Positions 36,375 through 44,848 of a DNA stretch of 64,000 nucleotides are shown here, piece by piece. Numbering within the stretch: the stretch's first letter is position 1; each line of letters opens with the position of its first letter. A model generated the notes under the pieces. The model was not told the origin of the DNA. It searched no databases and worked only from the letters and a program-made list of their open reading frames with translations. The stretch comes from Caldimonas brevitalea (GTDB taxonomy: Bacteria; Pseudomonadota; Gammaproteobacteria; Burkholderiales; Burkholderiaceae_C): contig NZ_CP011371.1 of the NCBI RefSeq assembly GCF_001017435.1, forward strand, positions 2,914,001-2,978,000, given 5' to 3'. The position numbers and the translations under genes are program-made.

Positions 36375-38651
36375 GTGCCACGATGTTCGCGCGACACATG
36401 CGCGAGCGGCGCTGACCTGGGCCGCGCCAACAGGCGAGGGATGGCGGCGACGGCGGCGGCACTTGCCGCGTCGCTGACGGGCTGCGTGGCAGACGCCGTT
36501 GCCGCGGCGCCCACGGGCGATGCGAGGCGTCCCAAGGTGTGCCTCGTGTTGTCCGGCGGCGGTGCACGCGGCGCCGCGCATGTGGGCGTGCTGAAAGTAC
36601 TGGAAGAGTTGCGCGTTCCGATCGACTGCATCGCGGGCACCAGCATGGGCGCCATCGTGGGCGCTGCTTACGCGTCCGGCACCTCGGTGGACGAGATGCA
36701 GAAGACCCTGGCGTCGATGTCGAGCCGGCAACTCTTCAAGGAGTTGCCACCGCGTGAGGAACGGGCCGTACGGCTGAAGCGGGACGACGCTTCGAACCTG
36801 GCCGGCATGGAGATCGGGCTGGACAGGGGGCGCATCCTGCTCCCGAAGGGGCTGGTGTCGGGCGTGCAGCTGGAGACCGTGCTGCGCGGCCTCAGCAAGG
36901 TCCAGGGTTTCCAGCGGTTCGACGAACTGCCGATTCCCTTCCGCGCCGTCGCCACCGATCTGGCGACCGGAGCGCCGGTGGTGCTGAGCCAGGGCGAACT
37001 GGTCAGCGCCATGCGGGCCAGCATGTCGGTGCCGGCCCTGATCGAGCCGCTGCAAATGGGCGGCCGGCTGCTGGTGGACGGTGGGTTGACCAACAACCTG
37101 CCGGTGGATGTCGCGAGAGCCATGGGGGCCGAGGTGGTGATCGCGGTGAACCTGGGCACGCCGCTGCTCAAGCCCGAGGCGATCACCTCCATCCTCGACG
37201 TGACGGGGCAGATGGTGAACATCCTGACCGAGCAGAACGTGAAGGTTTCGTTGGCGAGCCTCGGGCCTCGTGACATCCTGATCCTGCCGCAACTCGGCAA
37301 CTTCTCCGCCGGCGACTTCGATCATCTGGCGGCGACGGTTCCGATGGGGGAAGCCGCCACCCGGGCGGTCGCAGACCTGCTGAACGAGATCGCACTGTCG
37401 CCCGCTGAATATGCACGCTGGCAGCACGGCCGCTCGGCTGCCGAGCCGGTGGTCAGCCAGTCCTTCGGCGACATCCGCTTCAACGAGCTCCAGCACGTGA
37501 ACCCCGAGATCGCCCGCTCGGTGATGCATGCTCGGCCGGGAGTTCCGGTCACGCAGGGCGAACTTGATGGCGACATGCGCCGGCTCTTCGGCACCGGTGA
37601 CTTCGAACATGTGAGCTATCAGCTGCTCGAGGAACCCGGCCGCCGCATCCTGGCGGTCGAAGCGGTGGAGAAGTCCTGGGGACCGAACTACCTGCGGCTG
37701 GGGGTCGGCCTGTCGTCGGATTTTCGCGGCGATGCCTACTTCAACCTGCTCGCGAGCTTGCGCAAGACCTGGATGAATCAGCTGGGAGGCGAGTGGCGTG
37801 TCGATCTGCAGGCCGGGCGCACCAATCGCTTCGCCACCGAGTTCTATCAACCGTTGGAAGAGAGCCGAACTCTGTTCCTGGCGCCGAGCGTCGAGTACGA
37901 GAGAAGAGCGGCCGATGTGTTCCGGGCCGACCAGCGCATTGCGCGGTACGACCTCATTTCGACCCGCGCGGGTATTGAGGTCGGCGCGCAATTCTCTCGC
38001 TACGGCGAAGTGCGGCTCGGTCTCGTAGGGGCCAACGTGCGGGTCTGGCTCGATACCGGGCCCGCGGCCCTGGCGACGCAGGAGCAGGAGCGGGCCTCGT
38101 ACGCCGGCATCACGCTGCGGGCGCTGATCGATCAGCTCGACAGCGTCAACTTCCCGCGTTCAGGGTGCGCCGGGTCCCTGCATATCAACCGCATGGGTTA
38201 CGGCATGGGCGGCGATGCAAGCTTTACGCGCGCGGTGCTGGACGGGACCTGCGTCGCATCGTTTGGCGAACACACCTTCAACTTCGCCTTCAAGCTCGGC
38301 GGCCGCATGGGCGCCGATCCGCTGCCGGCTTCCGCACTTTTTCAGTGGGGCGGGCTGTTGCAACAATCGGGCTACCCGACCGGTGCCTTGCTCGGCGAGG
38401 ACGTGCGCTTCGGACGGCTGGTCTACTACAAGCGGCTCGCCCGGGCCCGCTTTTTCGAGGGGGTGTACGGTGGCGTGTCGCTCGAGATCGGCAAGGTCGC
38501 ACGTCCGCTCGTGCCCGACAACGAGCAGGGCACGCTGCGCTCCGCAGCGCTATTGCTAGGTGTGAGCACGCCGGTCGGCCCGCTGTACCTGGGCTATGGA
38601 CGCGTCGACCGCGGCTACGACAGCTTCTACCTCTTCCTGGGACGACCGTGA
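36375..38651 (+). CDS. PlpD-like patatin phospholipase with C-terminal outer-membrane barrel
   Basis: A 758-residue protein. The N-terminal signal region (AATAAALAASLTGC) is followed by a patatin domain with oxyanion loop SGGGARGAAHVG, nucleophile Ser90 in GTSMGAIVG and Asp235 in VDGGLTNNLP. A POTRA-like linker (about 390-450) and a BamA/Omp85-type beta-barrel to the end follow. This order is that of type Vd autotransporters such as Pseudomonas PlpD. GTG at 36375 directly follows the SYLF stop; ATG at 36441 is an alternative but would give a signal without positive charge. The Cys in SLTGC could be a lipobox, odd for a barrel protein. Confidence 0.87.
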   Translation: MPRCSRDTCASGADLGRANRRGMAATAAALAASLTGCVADAVAAAPTGDARRPKVCLVLSGGGARGAAHVGVLKVLEELRVPIDCIAGTSMGAIVGAAYASGTSVDEMQKTLASMSSRQLFKELPPREERAVRLKRDDASNLAGMEIGLDRGRILLPKGLVSGVQLETVLRGLSKVQGFQRFDELPIPFRAVATDLATGAPVVLSQGELVSAMRASMSVPALIEPLQMGGRLLVDGGLTNNLPVDVARAMGAEVVIAVNLGTPLLKPEAITSILDVTGQMVNILTEQNVKVSLASLGPRDILILPQLGNFSAGDFDHLAATVPMGEAATRAVADLLNEIALSPAEYARWQHGRSAAEPVVSQSFGDIRFNELQHVNPEIARSVMHARPGVPVTQGELDGDMRRLFGTGDFEHVSYQLLEEPGRRILAVEAVEKSWGPNYLRLGVGLSSDFRGDAYFNLLASLRKTWMNQLGGEWRVDLQAGRTNRFATEFYQPLEESRTLFLAPSVEYERRAADVFRADQRIARYDLISTRAGIEVGAQFSRYGEVRLGLVGANVRVWLDTGPAALATQEQERASYAGITLRALIDQLDSVNFPRSGCAGSLHINRMGYGMGGDASFTRAVLDGTCVASFGEHTFNFAFKLGGRMGADPLPASALFQWGGLLQQSGYPTGALLGEDVRFGRLVYYKRLARARFFEGVYGGVSLEIGKVARPLVPDNEQGTLRSAALLLGVSTPVGPLYLGYGRVDRGYDSFYLFLGRP

Positions 38652-38668
38652 GGACATGCGCGCACATG

Positions 38669-38684
38669 CGCGGACATGTCCGCG
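38669..38684. repeat. 16-base perfect palindrome between convergent genes
   Basis: CGCGGACATGTCCGCG reads the same on both strands. It lies 17 bases past the patatin stop and 11 bases from the stop of the convergent TolC-family gene. Flanking GGACAT and GCACATGCGC repeats extend the symmetry. Probably a transcription end structure; no T-run. Confidence 0.5.
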
Positions 38685-38694
38685 AGGACATCGC

Positions 38695-40119
38695 TCATTG
38701 CTGGGAGAGAGCCATCGGCCGGCCGAAGCTGCCGCCGAGCGCAAGATGAAGATTCACGCGCTGACTCAGCTGCTCGCCGCGCACCCGCAGCAACTGCACT
38801 TGCGCCTCGAACAAGGCGATGCGCTGCTGCTCGACCGCTCGCAGATCGCTCTTGCCGACCTCGTATGCGCGTCGTGCGAGTTGCAGGGCCTGCTCGAGGC
38901 GGGCCACCTGCTGCGTCAGCCACCCCTCGCGCTCCGTCAGCGCGCGCGCGCTGGCCAGCGCCGCCTCCACATCCCCGATCGCCCGCAGCGCAAGGCGCAC
39001 GTACTGTGCCACCACCTCGCGCTGCTGTGCCGACGCGAGCGCCACTTGCGCGCCGAGAGCTCCGTTCAGGTCGAGCGGCGCCGTAAGCTTCAAACCCGCG
39101 CCGCCGGTGGGATTTTCGAAGTCTCGCTTGAGCTCGACCACCTCGCTGTCGAGGTAGCCGAAGTTGCCGGTCAGTCGCAGGCCGGGCAACGCCGCGGCTT
39201 TGGCCTGTCCGACCCGGTGGAAGGCAGCCGCAACGCGACGCTCGGCCGCGATGAGGTCGGGCCGGCGCTCGAGCAACTGAAGTGGCAGCCCGGCAGGGAC
39301 CGGCCCCGGCAGCGCCGGAAGCTGCGCGTTCGCCTGCAACTCGGCCGACGGGTAGCGCCCCAACAGCAATTCGAGCGCTCGCAGCGCTGACTGGTGGGCA
39401 AACCGCGCCTGGGTCAAGAGGTCGCGTTGAGCGTTCAGGCTGGCCTCGGCGAGGGCCACCTCCTGATCCTGGCCCGTGCCCACGCGGCGCCGCTGCTGGG
39501 CCAGCTGCAGCATATGGTCGCCGATGTCCACCATGCGCTCGGCGGTATGCATTTCGAGCAGCGTCTGGGTGACGGTGAACCACGCCTTGGCGGTCGTGGC
39601 GGCCAGCGACTGGCGCGCAAATTCCTGCTCGTGCCGCGCTGCGGCCACGCCGGCCGCGGCGGCGGCGCTTCCGTGCCGCAAGGCACCCCACACATCGAGC
39701 TCCCACGACACCAGGGCCATCAACCCGGTCAGCGCCGACCCCATGTCGCTCATCTTGATGCCGCCGGTGCCCAGCACGCTGAGGGAGGGCCGCTGTGCGG
39801 CGCGGGCCAGTGCCAGCTGGCCGGACGCCTGATCGACGCGAGCCGCGGCCACCGCCAGGTCGGGGTTGTGTGTCAGCGCTTGAGCGACCAGAGCGTCGAG
39901 CCTGAGGTCGGCGAAGCTTTTCAGCCAATTGTCTTGCACCTCGGCCGGCGACGTGTCGCTCGACCGCCAGGGCGACGCGAGGTCGAGATCGGCGAGCACT
40001 TCCTGTTGAAACACTGCGCTCGGAGGAGGGGAGGGGATCGCACAGCCGGCCAGGAGCAGGGCAGCGACTGCGGCCAGCCTGCGCGAGGTGGATTGCCCGA
40101 GACCGTGGCGTGTTGTCAT
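38695..40119 (-). CDS. TolC/NodT-family outer membrane efflux lipoprotein
   Basis: A 474-residue outer-membrane channel. The lipoprotein signal is LAAVAALLLAGCAIP with acylated Cys26. The two OEP repeats have the family phrases DLAVAAARVDQASGQL, SWELDVWGALRHGSAAA, LLQLLERRPDLIAAERRVAAA and RAYEVGKSDLRAVEQQRIAL. It completes a tripartite exporter with the HlyD-family protein encoded directly upstream (2 bases apart). Substrate unknown. Without a pump gene of RND or MFS type next to it, the inner-membrane partner is unclear. Confidence 0.92.
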   Translation of the reverse strand: MTTRHGLGQSTSRRLAAVAALLLAGCAIPSPPPSAVFQQEVLADLDLASPWRSSDTSPAEVQDNWLKSFADLRLDALVAQALTHNPDLAVAAARVDQASGQLALARAAQRPSLSVLGTGGIKMSDMGSALTGLMALVSWELDVWGALRHGSAAAAAGVAAARHEQEFARQSLAATTAKAWFTVTQTLLEMHTAERMVDIGDHMLQLAQQRRRVGTGQDQEVALAEASLNAQRDLLTQARFAHQSALRALELLLGRYPSAELQANAQLPALPGPVPAGLPLQLLERRPDLIAAERRVAAAFHRVGQAKAAALPGLRLTGNFGYLDSEVVELKRDFENPTGGAGLKLTAPLDLNGALGAQVALASAQQREVVAQYVRLALRAIGDVEAALASARALTEREGWLTQQVARLEQALQLARRAYEVGKSDLRAVEQQRIALFEAQVQLLRVRGEQLSQRVNLHLALGGSFGRPMALSQQ

Positions 40120-40120
40120 G

Positions 40121-41290
40121 TCAGTGCAGCTTGAGGATCAGCCAGTCCAGCTTGCACTGAACCCGCAAGAACACCTTCCGGACCACATGCAAAAAGGCCA
40201 CGTAGTCCGTGTAGACGGCCCCCTGACCCCGGGCGCCGGCGGCCAGGAAGACATTCGGGTCCACCGTCTGCAGCCGTACGGCGAGCTGGCCTGGGGGCAT
40301 CGGCGGCAAATTCGGGATGTTGCCGCCGATCGGCACCTGCCCGCCGGCGGTGGCCCAGACCACCGAGTTGACCTTGCATTTGATGATGCGCCCGGGGTAC
40401 ATGCTCAGCGCGATCTCCGCCTCCTGGCCCGGGCCGACCTCCCGCACTTCGTTCTGCCGGTACAGGGCAATCACCCACTGTTCGTCCTCGACGAAGGTCA
40501 TCACAGGGGCCTGGACCAGTTGACTGGCGACCTGGCCGGGTCGCAACTGCAGGTTGACGACAGTGCCGTTTGCCGGCGCGTAGACCGTGGTCTGCGTCAG
40601 GTCCCATTCCGCCTCGGCCCGTTGCGCCTCGGCCTGAGCGATCTCGGCCCTGGTTCGCGCCACCTCGTCTTGCTCACCGTCCGGGGTCCGGGCCTGCATC
40701 TTGACCTGCGCCTGCGTGGCCGACGCATCGAGCGCAGCCAGCTCCGAACGCAGGCTCACCAGCTCCGTGCGGGCCTGTTCGTGGTCGAATGCCGACCCGG
40801 CGCCGGTGGCCGCCAGATCCCCGTACTGCCGCACGCGCAGCGTGGCCAGCTCCAGCTGCGCGGCGAGCGCCAGGCGTTTGCTGCGAGCCTGCTTGAACTG
40901 CTCTTCGTAGCTGCGCTGATTGGCTTGCGACCCTATCAGCTTCGCACGTGATTGAGCCACGGCCGCCTGGGCGGCCTGAAGCCTGAGCTGGAACGGCTCG
41001 GGGTCGATGCGGAACAACACCGCGCCTTTCTTGACGCGTTGATTCGGTTCCACTGCCACCTCGATCACCCGGCCCGTGACCCGCGGCACGATTTGGACCA
41101 CGTAGTTGATCACCCGTACGTCGCCCGATGAAGGCGCCGAGATGTTCAGGAACAGGATCAGGACCGCCATGAGGATCAAGGGAATGGTCACCGTGATGAC
41201 CTGGCTCGTGATGTTCCAGGGCAGCCATTTGAACTTGAAGAAGATCAGCCATACACAGAGCGAGTAGACGATCAGGAACAGCAGCTCCAT
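40121..41290 (-). CDS. HlyD-family membrane fusion protein (YiaV-like)
   Basis: A 389-residue periplasmic adaptor with two N-terminal membrane segments (about 1-20 and 30-50). The adaptor domain follows: VVQIVPRVTGRVIEVAVEPN, a coiled-coil hairpin (about 100-210), and TTVYAPANGTVVNLQLRPGQ. Two N-terminal helices and the neighbouring DUF3302 gene match the E. coli YiaV/YiaW pair. SD GGAGTGAG lies across the stop of the DUF3302 gene, three bases upstream, so these are co-transcribed, followed by the TolC-type gene. Confidence 0.9.
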   Translation of the reverse strand: MELLFLIVYSLCVWLIFFKFKWLPWNITSQVITVTIPLILMAVLILFLNISAPSSGDVRVINYVVQIVPRVTGRVIEVAVEPNQRVKKGAVLFRIDPEPFQLRLQAAQAAVAQSRAKLIGSQANQRSYEEQFKQARSKRLALAAQLELATLRVRQYGDLAATGAGSAFDHEQARTELVSLRSELAALDASATQAQVKMQARTPDGEQDEVARTRAEIAQAEAQRAEAEWDLTQTTVYAPANGTVVNLQLRPGQVASQLVQAPVMTFVEDEQWVIALYRQNEVREVGPGQEAEIALSMYPGRIIKCKVNSVVWATAGGQVPIGGNIPNLPPMPPGQLAVRLQTVDPNVFLAAGARGQGAVYTDYVAFLHVVRKVFLRVQCKLDWLILKLH

Positions 41291-41293
41291 GCC

Positions 41294-41839
41294 TCACTCC
41301 TTCACGTCGATCGCCGGGACACCGGCTGCCGCTTCAAGTGTCGTCAATCGGCCTCGCATCGCGAGCACCTCATTGGCGGACGGTGGCCTGTCTTCGTTGA
41401 ACCGCTCCAACTCGGCACGCAGCCGCGCCAGTTCCTCTCGAACCGGCAACGGCGGTGGGCCCTGCTGATCTGGCCCGGGCGGCTCCCGGGGTGGCTCCAG
41501 GGGGGACTCCCGGTCGGTTCCGTAGGCCAGCTTGTGCAGCACGGGTCGGGAGGTGGCCCAGAGCAGCGCCAGCGGCCAGAGCAGTCCACCGAACACCAGC
41601 GACAGCAGGCACAGCGCCTGGATCGCCTTGGTCTGCGGGTGATGCTTCTTCTCGGCGATCTTCTCCGGGATGATGTGCACAAGCCAGAACACGCCGATCG
41701 CGACGATCGGTGCGATCACCAGCACCACCCAGGCGGCCGCGTCTGCCACCGCGTCCAGGGTCTCCCCGTGAAACAGGGAAGCCTGCGCTTGCAAGGGCAG
41801 CAACGCCGCCCAGGCCGCAACGCCGGGACGCCCGCACAC
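41294..41839 (-). CDS. DUF3302 membrane protein (YiaW-like)
   Basis: An inner-membrane protein of about 181 residues. An N-terminal hydrophobic leader (VAAWAALLPLQAQA) is followed by two helices (AAWVVLVIAPIVAIGVFWLVH and ALCLLSLVFGGLLWPLALLW) separated by IIPEKIAEKKHHPQTKAIQ, the DUF3302 signature. A Pro-rich and predicted coiled-coil cytoplasmic tail adds length over E. coli YiaW. The start is uncertain: GTG at 41839 is used, and ATG at 41995 would add 52 basic, low-complexity residues. It precedes the HlyD-family gene by three bases and probably stabilises or assists it. Confidence 0.75.
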   Translation of the reverse strand: MCGRPGVAAWAALLPLQAQASLFHGETLDAVADAAAWVVLVIAPIVAIGVFWLVHIIPEKIAEKKHHPQTKAIQALCLLSLVFGGLLWPLALLWATSRPVLHKLAYGTDRESPLEPPREPPGPDQQGPPPLPVREELARLRAELERFNEDRPPSANEVLAMRGRLTTLEAAAGVPAIDVKE

Positions 41840-42019
41840 GCGGGAGACGCATCTAGGAAGCAGGGGGCCCGCGCTGGTGCTCCTGCGGATCGGGACCGCG
41901 CTGGCCGGGCGTCGCCAACGCTGGCTCAGGGTGGGTGATGGCGCACGGCGCAATCGGGGTGGAGGCGGCGGCTTGGTTGCTCTAGACTGAAGCATCGCCC
42001 TTGCCAACCGGGAGTGCCA

Positions 42020-42598
42020 ATGGCCACCGAAGATCCGATCTCTTGCATGCCGCCCGTGGCCTTGAAGCTGCGCGACGGCAGGTGGGTCACTGTGCGACCC
42101 GTCCGTGGCGACGATGGGGACGCGCTGCAAGCAGCGGTCGGCCGGCTCTCGCTGCAATCGCGCTATAGCCGTTTCATGACGGCCCTCCACACCGTGCCGG
42201 ACGCACTCCTCGAATCGGCGACCCACCCGATAGCGGAGCGTGAGTTTGCGTTGGTGGTGACGAGCGACGATGGTGCGGGGGACCGCATCGTTGCGGGATG
42301 CCGCTTTGCCCCGGCCGGCCACGACAGCCAGTGCGAATTCGCCGTCACGGTCGACGACGCCTGGCAAGGTCTCGGTCTTGCCAAGCAGCTGATGCTCCGG
42401 CTGATCGACAGCGCCAAGGCATACGGATATCGCGGCATTGAGGGTCATGTTCTCGCGAGCAACATGGCGATGCGCGGGCTGGCCCGCCATCTCGGCTTCC
42501 GCGATTCGCCGCAACCCGGCGACTGGACGGAACGTTTGGTCAGCCTCGCGCTGGATGGCAGTGACGGCAGTGGCGTGCATGAAGCGGCGCATCCTTGA
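42020..42598 (+). CDS. GNAT-family N-acetyltransferase
   Basis: A 192-residue acetyltransferase. The opening LRDGRWVTVRPVRGDDGDAL and the LSLQSRYSRFMTAL segment resemble the Pat-like protein acetyltransferases. The acetyl-CoA-binding core is VTVDDAWQGLGLAKQLMLRL with the following LASNMAMRGLARHLGF. A target (protein lysine or small molecule) cannot be assigned. ATG 42020 has GGGAG five bases upstream. It is divergent from the DUF3302-HlyD-TolC set, with a strong hairpin at its 3' end. Confidence 0.85.
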   Translation: MATEDPISCMPPVALKLRDGRWVTVRPVRGDDGDALQAAVGRLSLQSRYSRFMTALHTVPDALLESATHPIAEREFALVVTSDDGAGDRIVAGCRFAPAGHDSQCEFAVTVDDAWQGLGLAKQLMLRLIDSAKAYGYRGIEGHVLASNMAMRGLARHLGFRDSPQPGDWTERLVSLALDGSDGSGVHEAAHP

Positions 42599-42610
42599 AG
42601 GTCTTCGCCG

Positions 42611-42628
42611 GCGCCCCCGAGGGGGCGC
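42611..42628. terminator. Hairpin at GNAT gene 3' end
   Basis: Arms GCGCCCCC / GGGGGCGC around GA, with outer CTTCG...CGAAG pairing (about 42603-42637). It lies between the convergent GNAT gene and the 340-residue unknown gene. No T-run, so terminator activity is inferred. Confidence 0.4.
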
Positions 42629-42729
42629 ATGCCGAAGGTGATTGGCCATCTCGGGAGGATCAGGCCGGGATGGATCGGTTTTCAGGAACTCGCGCCTTGA
42701 CGCGAGGCGAGCCCCGCGGCCGCAAAACG

Positions 42730-43752
42730 TCATCCCAGCCATCGTTCGGCCTCTTGCAGGAGATTCACCGGCGCCGGCACGTCGGAACGCGTGCAGCGCA
42801 CCAGCGAGAAGGCCCGGTCCCGCGGAGGATCGCCAGGCACCAGCGCGATCTGGAACTCCACGATGTCGCCCACTTCACGGCTGCCGTGCGACAGCACGAC
42901 ATTCATCCGGCTCAACCGGAGTGACCGGGCGTGGACGTGCACGAGCGGGCCGGGGTTGCGAAACACGTCGCACATGGTCTCGGCATGACGGTCCAAGGTT
43001 TCAGTCAAAGGGCCCAGCCTGTCGAGGTCCCGCTCGTTGGCCTGAATCTCCTCGCGCAGGCGGGCCAGCGCCGAATTGTCGAGTTCCGGGGCGGATCCCA
43101 CCAGGGACATCAGGCCGATGCCCCGCCGCTGCATCAACCGCACGCGGGCGGCGAGCAGGGCGCGATCTCGCATCAGCGCCTCACGTCGAACCTCCTCGTG
43201 GGCCATTTGCGACAGCCCCTGGAGGGCGAGTTGATCCACCAGTCGCGTGACGATCTCGCGCCTGAGTTCAACCACAGAACGGGCGCAGATCGGGATCTGG
43301 TGGTCCCAGAACACAACGGTCGTGCTTGCGACGTCCGCGCGTGTCGTGTCACCTTCCTGGACCGTGCCAAACCGTCTGCGCTCATCCAGGTTCATCCCCA
43401 GCACGGCATAAGCCTCGGCGGCGCCAAAGGCGTCGGTGAAGAACTCGCGCAGCGCCGATGAGCGGCCGAGTGTGAGCGAGAGTTCTGCCGGCGAGCTGAA
43501 GAACGCGCGGACACGGGGGTCCAATCCCCATTCCAGCGGGCCAACCTTGATGGGCTCTGGCAGGTCGGCGACCAGTTGCTCCAGGTACTTCAGACCTGCC
43601 GCAATGGCCGACGCGAGGCGAATCTGGTAGCGTTCGGCGACCCGCAAGCGCGGCACCATCGCGAGGACGCGCTCGAGCATCTCGCCGACGTGCTGCTCGT
43701 GCTGCGGGTTCGCCTGCATGCGGCGCGGAAGCATCCATTCGAAGAATCGCAT
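42730..43752 (-). CDS. Protein of unknown function at the end of the acetate-kinase operon
   Basis: A 340-residue soluble protein, no family recognised. It is rich in charged helices, with likely coiled-coil between about 165 and 265 (RREIVTRLVDQLALQ, RLREEIQANERDLDRLG). The last 60 residues read like a small beta-domain (RMNVVLSHGSREVGDIVEFQ, ILxE-type ending). There is no signal peptide or membrane helix. GGAG lies seven bases before the ATG. It follows the RRM-like gene by 27 bases and is the last gene of a six-gene leftward operon that starts with DUF3141. Confidence 0.75.
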   Translation of the reverse strand: MRFFEWMLPRRMQANPQHEQHVGEMLERVLAMVPRLRVAERYQIRLASAIAAGLKYLEQLVADLPEPIKVGPLEWGLDPRVRAFFSSPAELSLTLGRSSALREFFTDAFGAAEAYAVLGMNLDERRRFGTVQEGDTTRADVASTTVVFWDHQIPICARSVVELRREIVTRLVDQLALQGLSQMAHEEVRREALMRDRALLAARVRLMQRRGIGLMSLVGSAPELDNSALARLREEIQANERDLDRLGPLTETLDRHAETMCDVFRNPGPLVHVHARSLRLSRMNVVLSHGSREVGDIVEFQIALVPGDPPRDRAFSLVRCTRSDVPAPVNLLQEAERWLG

Positions 43753-43779
43753 GCTGCGGCTCCTAGGCGAGGGATCGCG

Positions 43780-44037
43780 TCAACCGTAGTAGTTGTTGGT
43801 CAAGATCTGCGCGGTGATCTTGCGATGTTTCCAATGCATTTCATGTATGCGCGTCCTCAGTCGGTACAACACGTCCGGGTTGACCCCCTGGAACTTGAGC
43901 ACCGCGGCTTCGGTACCGCCGTCACCGCCCAGATGCTCGATGTTGTCGATCGGCGGGAATCCGTATCGGGCAAGAAGCCCTCGGATCTCGTCATCGGTGG
44001 TGCCGCTTTCCAGGTTTCCCAACAGCAGGCGTGTCAT
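43780..44037 (-). CDS. Small RRM-like RNA-binding protein
   Basis: An 85-residue protein with the pattern of an RNA recognition motif. The RNP2-like strand is RLLLGNL (residues 3-9), helix 1 is TTDDEIRGLLARYGFP, and an RNP1-like strand is TEAAVLKFQG. RNP1 aromatic residues are partly lost, so RNA binding is uncertain and protein binding possible. ATG 44037 has AGGAG seven bases upstream; the open frame extends into fabI. It lies 28 bases after fabI in the operon. Confidence 0.72.
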   Translation of the reverse strand: MTRLLLGNLESGTTDDEIRGLLARYGFPPIDNIEHLGGDGGTEAAVLKFQGVNPDVLYRLRTRIHEMHWKHRKITAQILTNNYYG

Positions 44038-44065
44038 GGTCAAGTCTCCTTCCGAGGCTCGGTCG

Positions 44066-44848
44066 CTAACCCATGATGTGGACACCGCTATCCACGTAGA
44101 GGGTCTCGCCCGACAGGCGGCGCGCATACTGCGTGGCGAGAAAGGCGCAGGTGTAGCCGACATCGAAAATGTCGACCAGCTCTCTCAGCGGCGCGCGGTG
44201 GGACGCCGATTCCAGCAATTCGTCGAAGTCTGTGAGTCCCGAAGCTGCGCGCGTCTTCAAGGGGCCGGGCGAAATGGCGTGAACGCGGATGCCCTGGGGA
44301 CCCAACTCATGGGCCAGATAGCGTGCCGACGCCTCGAGTGCCGCCTTCACCGGACCCATCAGGTTGTAGTGCTCCACGACCTTGTTGGCGCCGTGGAAGC
44401 TCATCGTGAACATCGTGCCGCCATCCACCATCAACGGCGCTGCGCGGCGCGCCATGCGCACGAAGGAGTGGCACGAGACGTCCATGGCCTTGGCGAATCC
44501 TTCCGCCGAGGATTCGAGCAGGCCACCTTGTAGGTCACTCTTGGGAGCCCATGCGATCGAATGCAGGAGCACGTCGAGCCGGCCCCAGGTCCGGTTGATC
44601 TGCTCGAACACCGCGTCCAGCTCGTCGCTTCGGGTCACGTCCAGGGGCAACAGCAACGAGGCGCCGAGTGCATCTGCCAGCGGCTCGACGTAGGCTTTCG
44701 ACTTGGGGTTGGCATAGGTGATGGCGAGTTCAGCGCCGAGTTCGCGGAAGGCCTTCGCGCATCCGTAGGCAATCGATTGGTCGTTGGCGATCCCGCAAAC
44801 CAGTACTTTCGCGCCCTCGAGCAGAGGGTAGGTGCGCTCGGTTGTCAT
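44066..44848 (-). CDS. fabI: Enoyl-[acyl-carrier-protein] reductase, FabI type
   Basis: A 260-residue NADH-dependent reductase. ANDQSIAYGCAKAF replaces the classical glycine-rich loop as in FabI. The Tyr-x6-Lys catalytic pair is in HYNLMGPVKAALEASARYLA, and ISPGPLKTRAASGL is the FabI-type loop bound by triclosan-class inhibitors. It overlaps ackA by four bases and is embedded in an acetate/phosphate operon, so it is probably a second, specialised FabI rather than the housekeeping copy. It may draw reducing power into fatty acid or PHA metabolism. Confidence 0.9.
   Translation of the reverse strand: MTTERTYPLLEGAKVLVCGIANDQSIAYGCAKAFRELGAELAITYANPKSKAYVEPLADALGASLLLPLDVTRSDELDAVFEQINRTWGRLDVLLHSIAWAPKSDLQGGLLESSAEGFAKAMDVSCHSFVRMARRAAPLMVDGGTMFTMSFHGANKVVEHYNLMGPVKAALEASARYLAHELGPQGIRVHAISPGPLKTRAASGLTDFDELLESASHRAPLRELVDIFDVGYTCAFLATQYARRLSGETLYVDSGVHIMG

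Noticed and set aside
38641..38700. ACATG-type repeats as a CRISPR or REP array
   Set aside because: Only a few irregular copies within 40 bases, with no spacer-repeat structure.
41370..41852. Alternative ATG frame over the DUF3302 gene as evidence of a frameshift
   Set aside because: The DUF3302 frame carries signal, both helices and family motif without a break; the other frame is Arg/Gly-rich noise.
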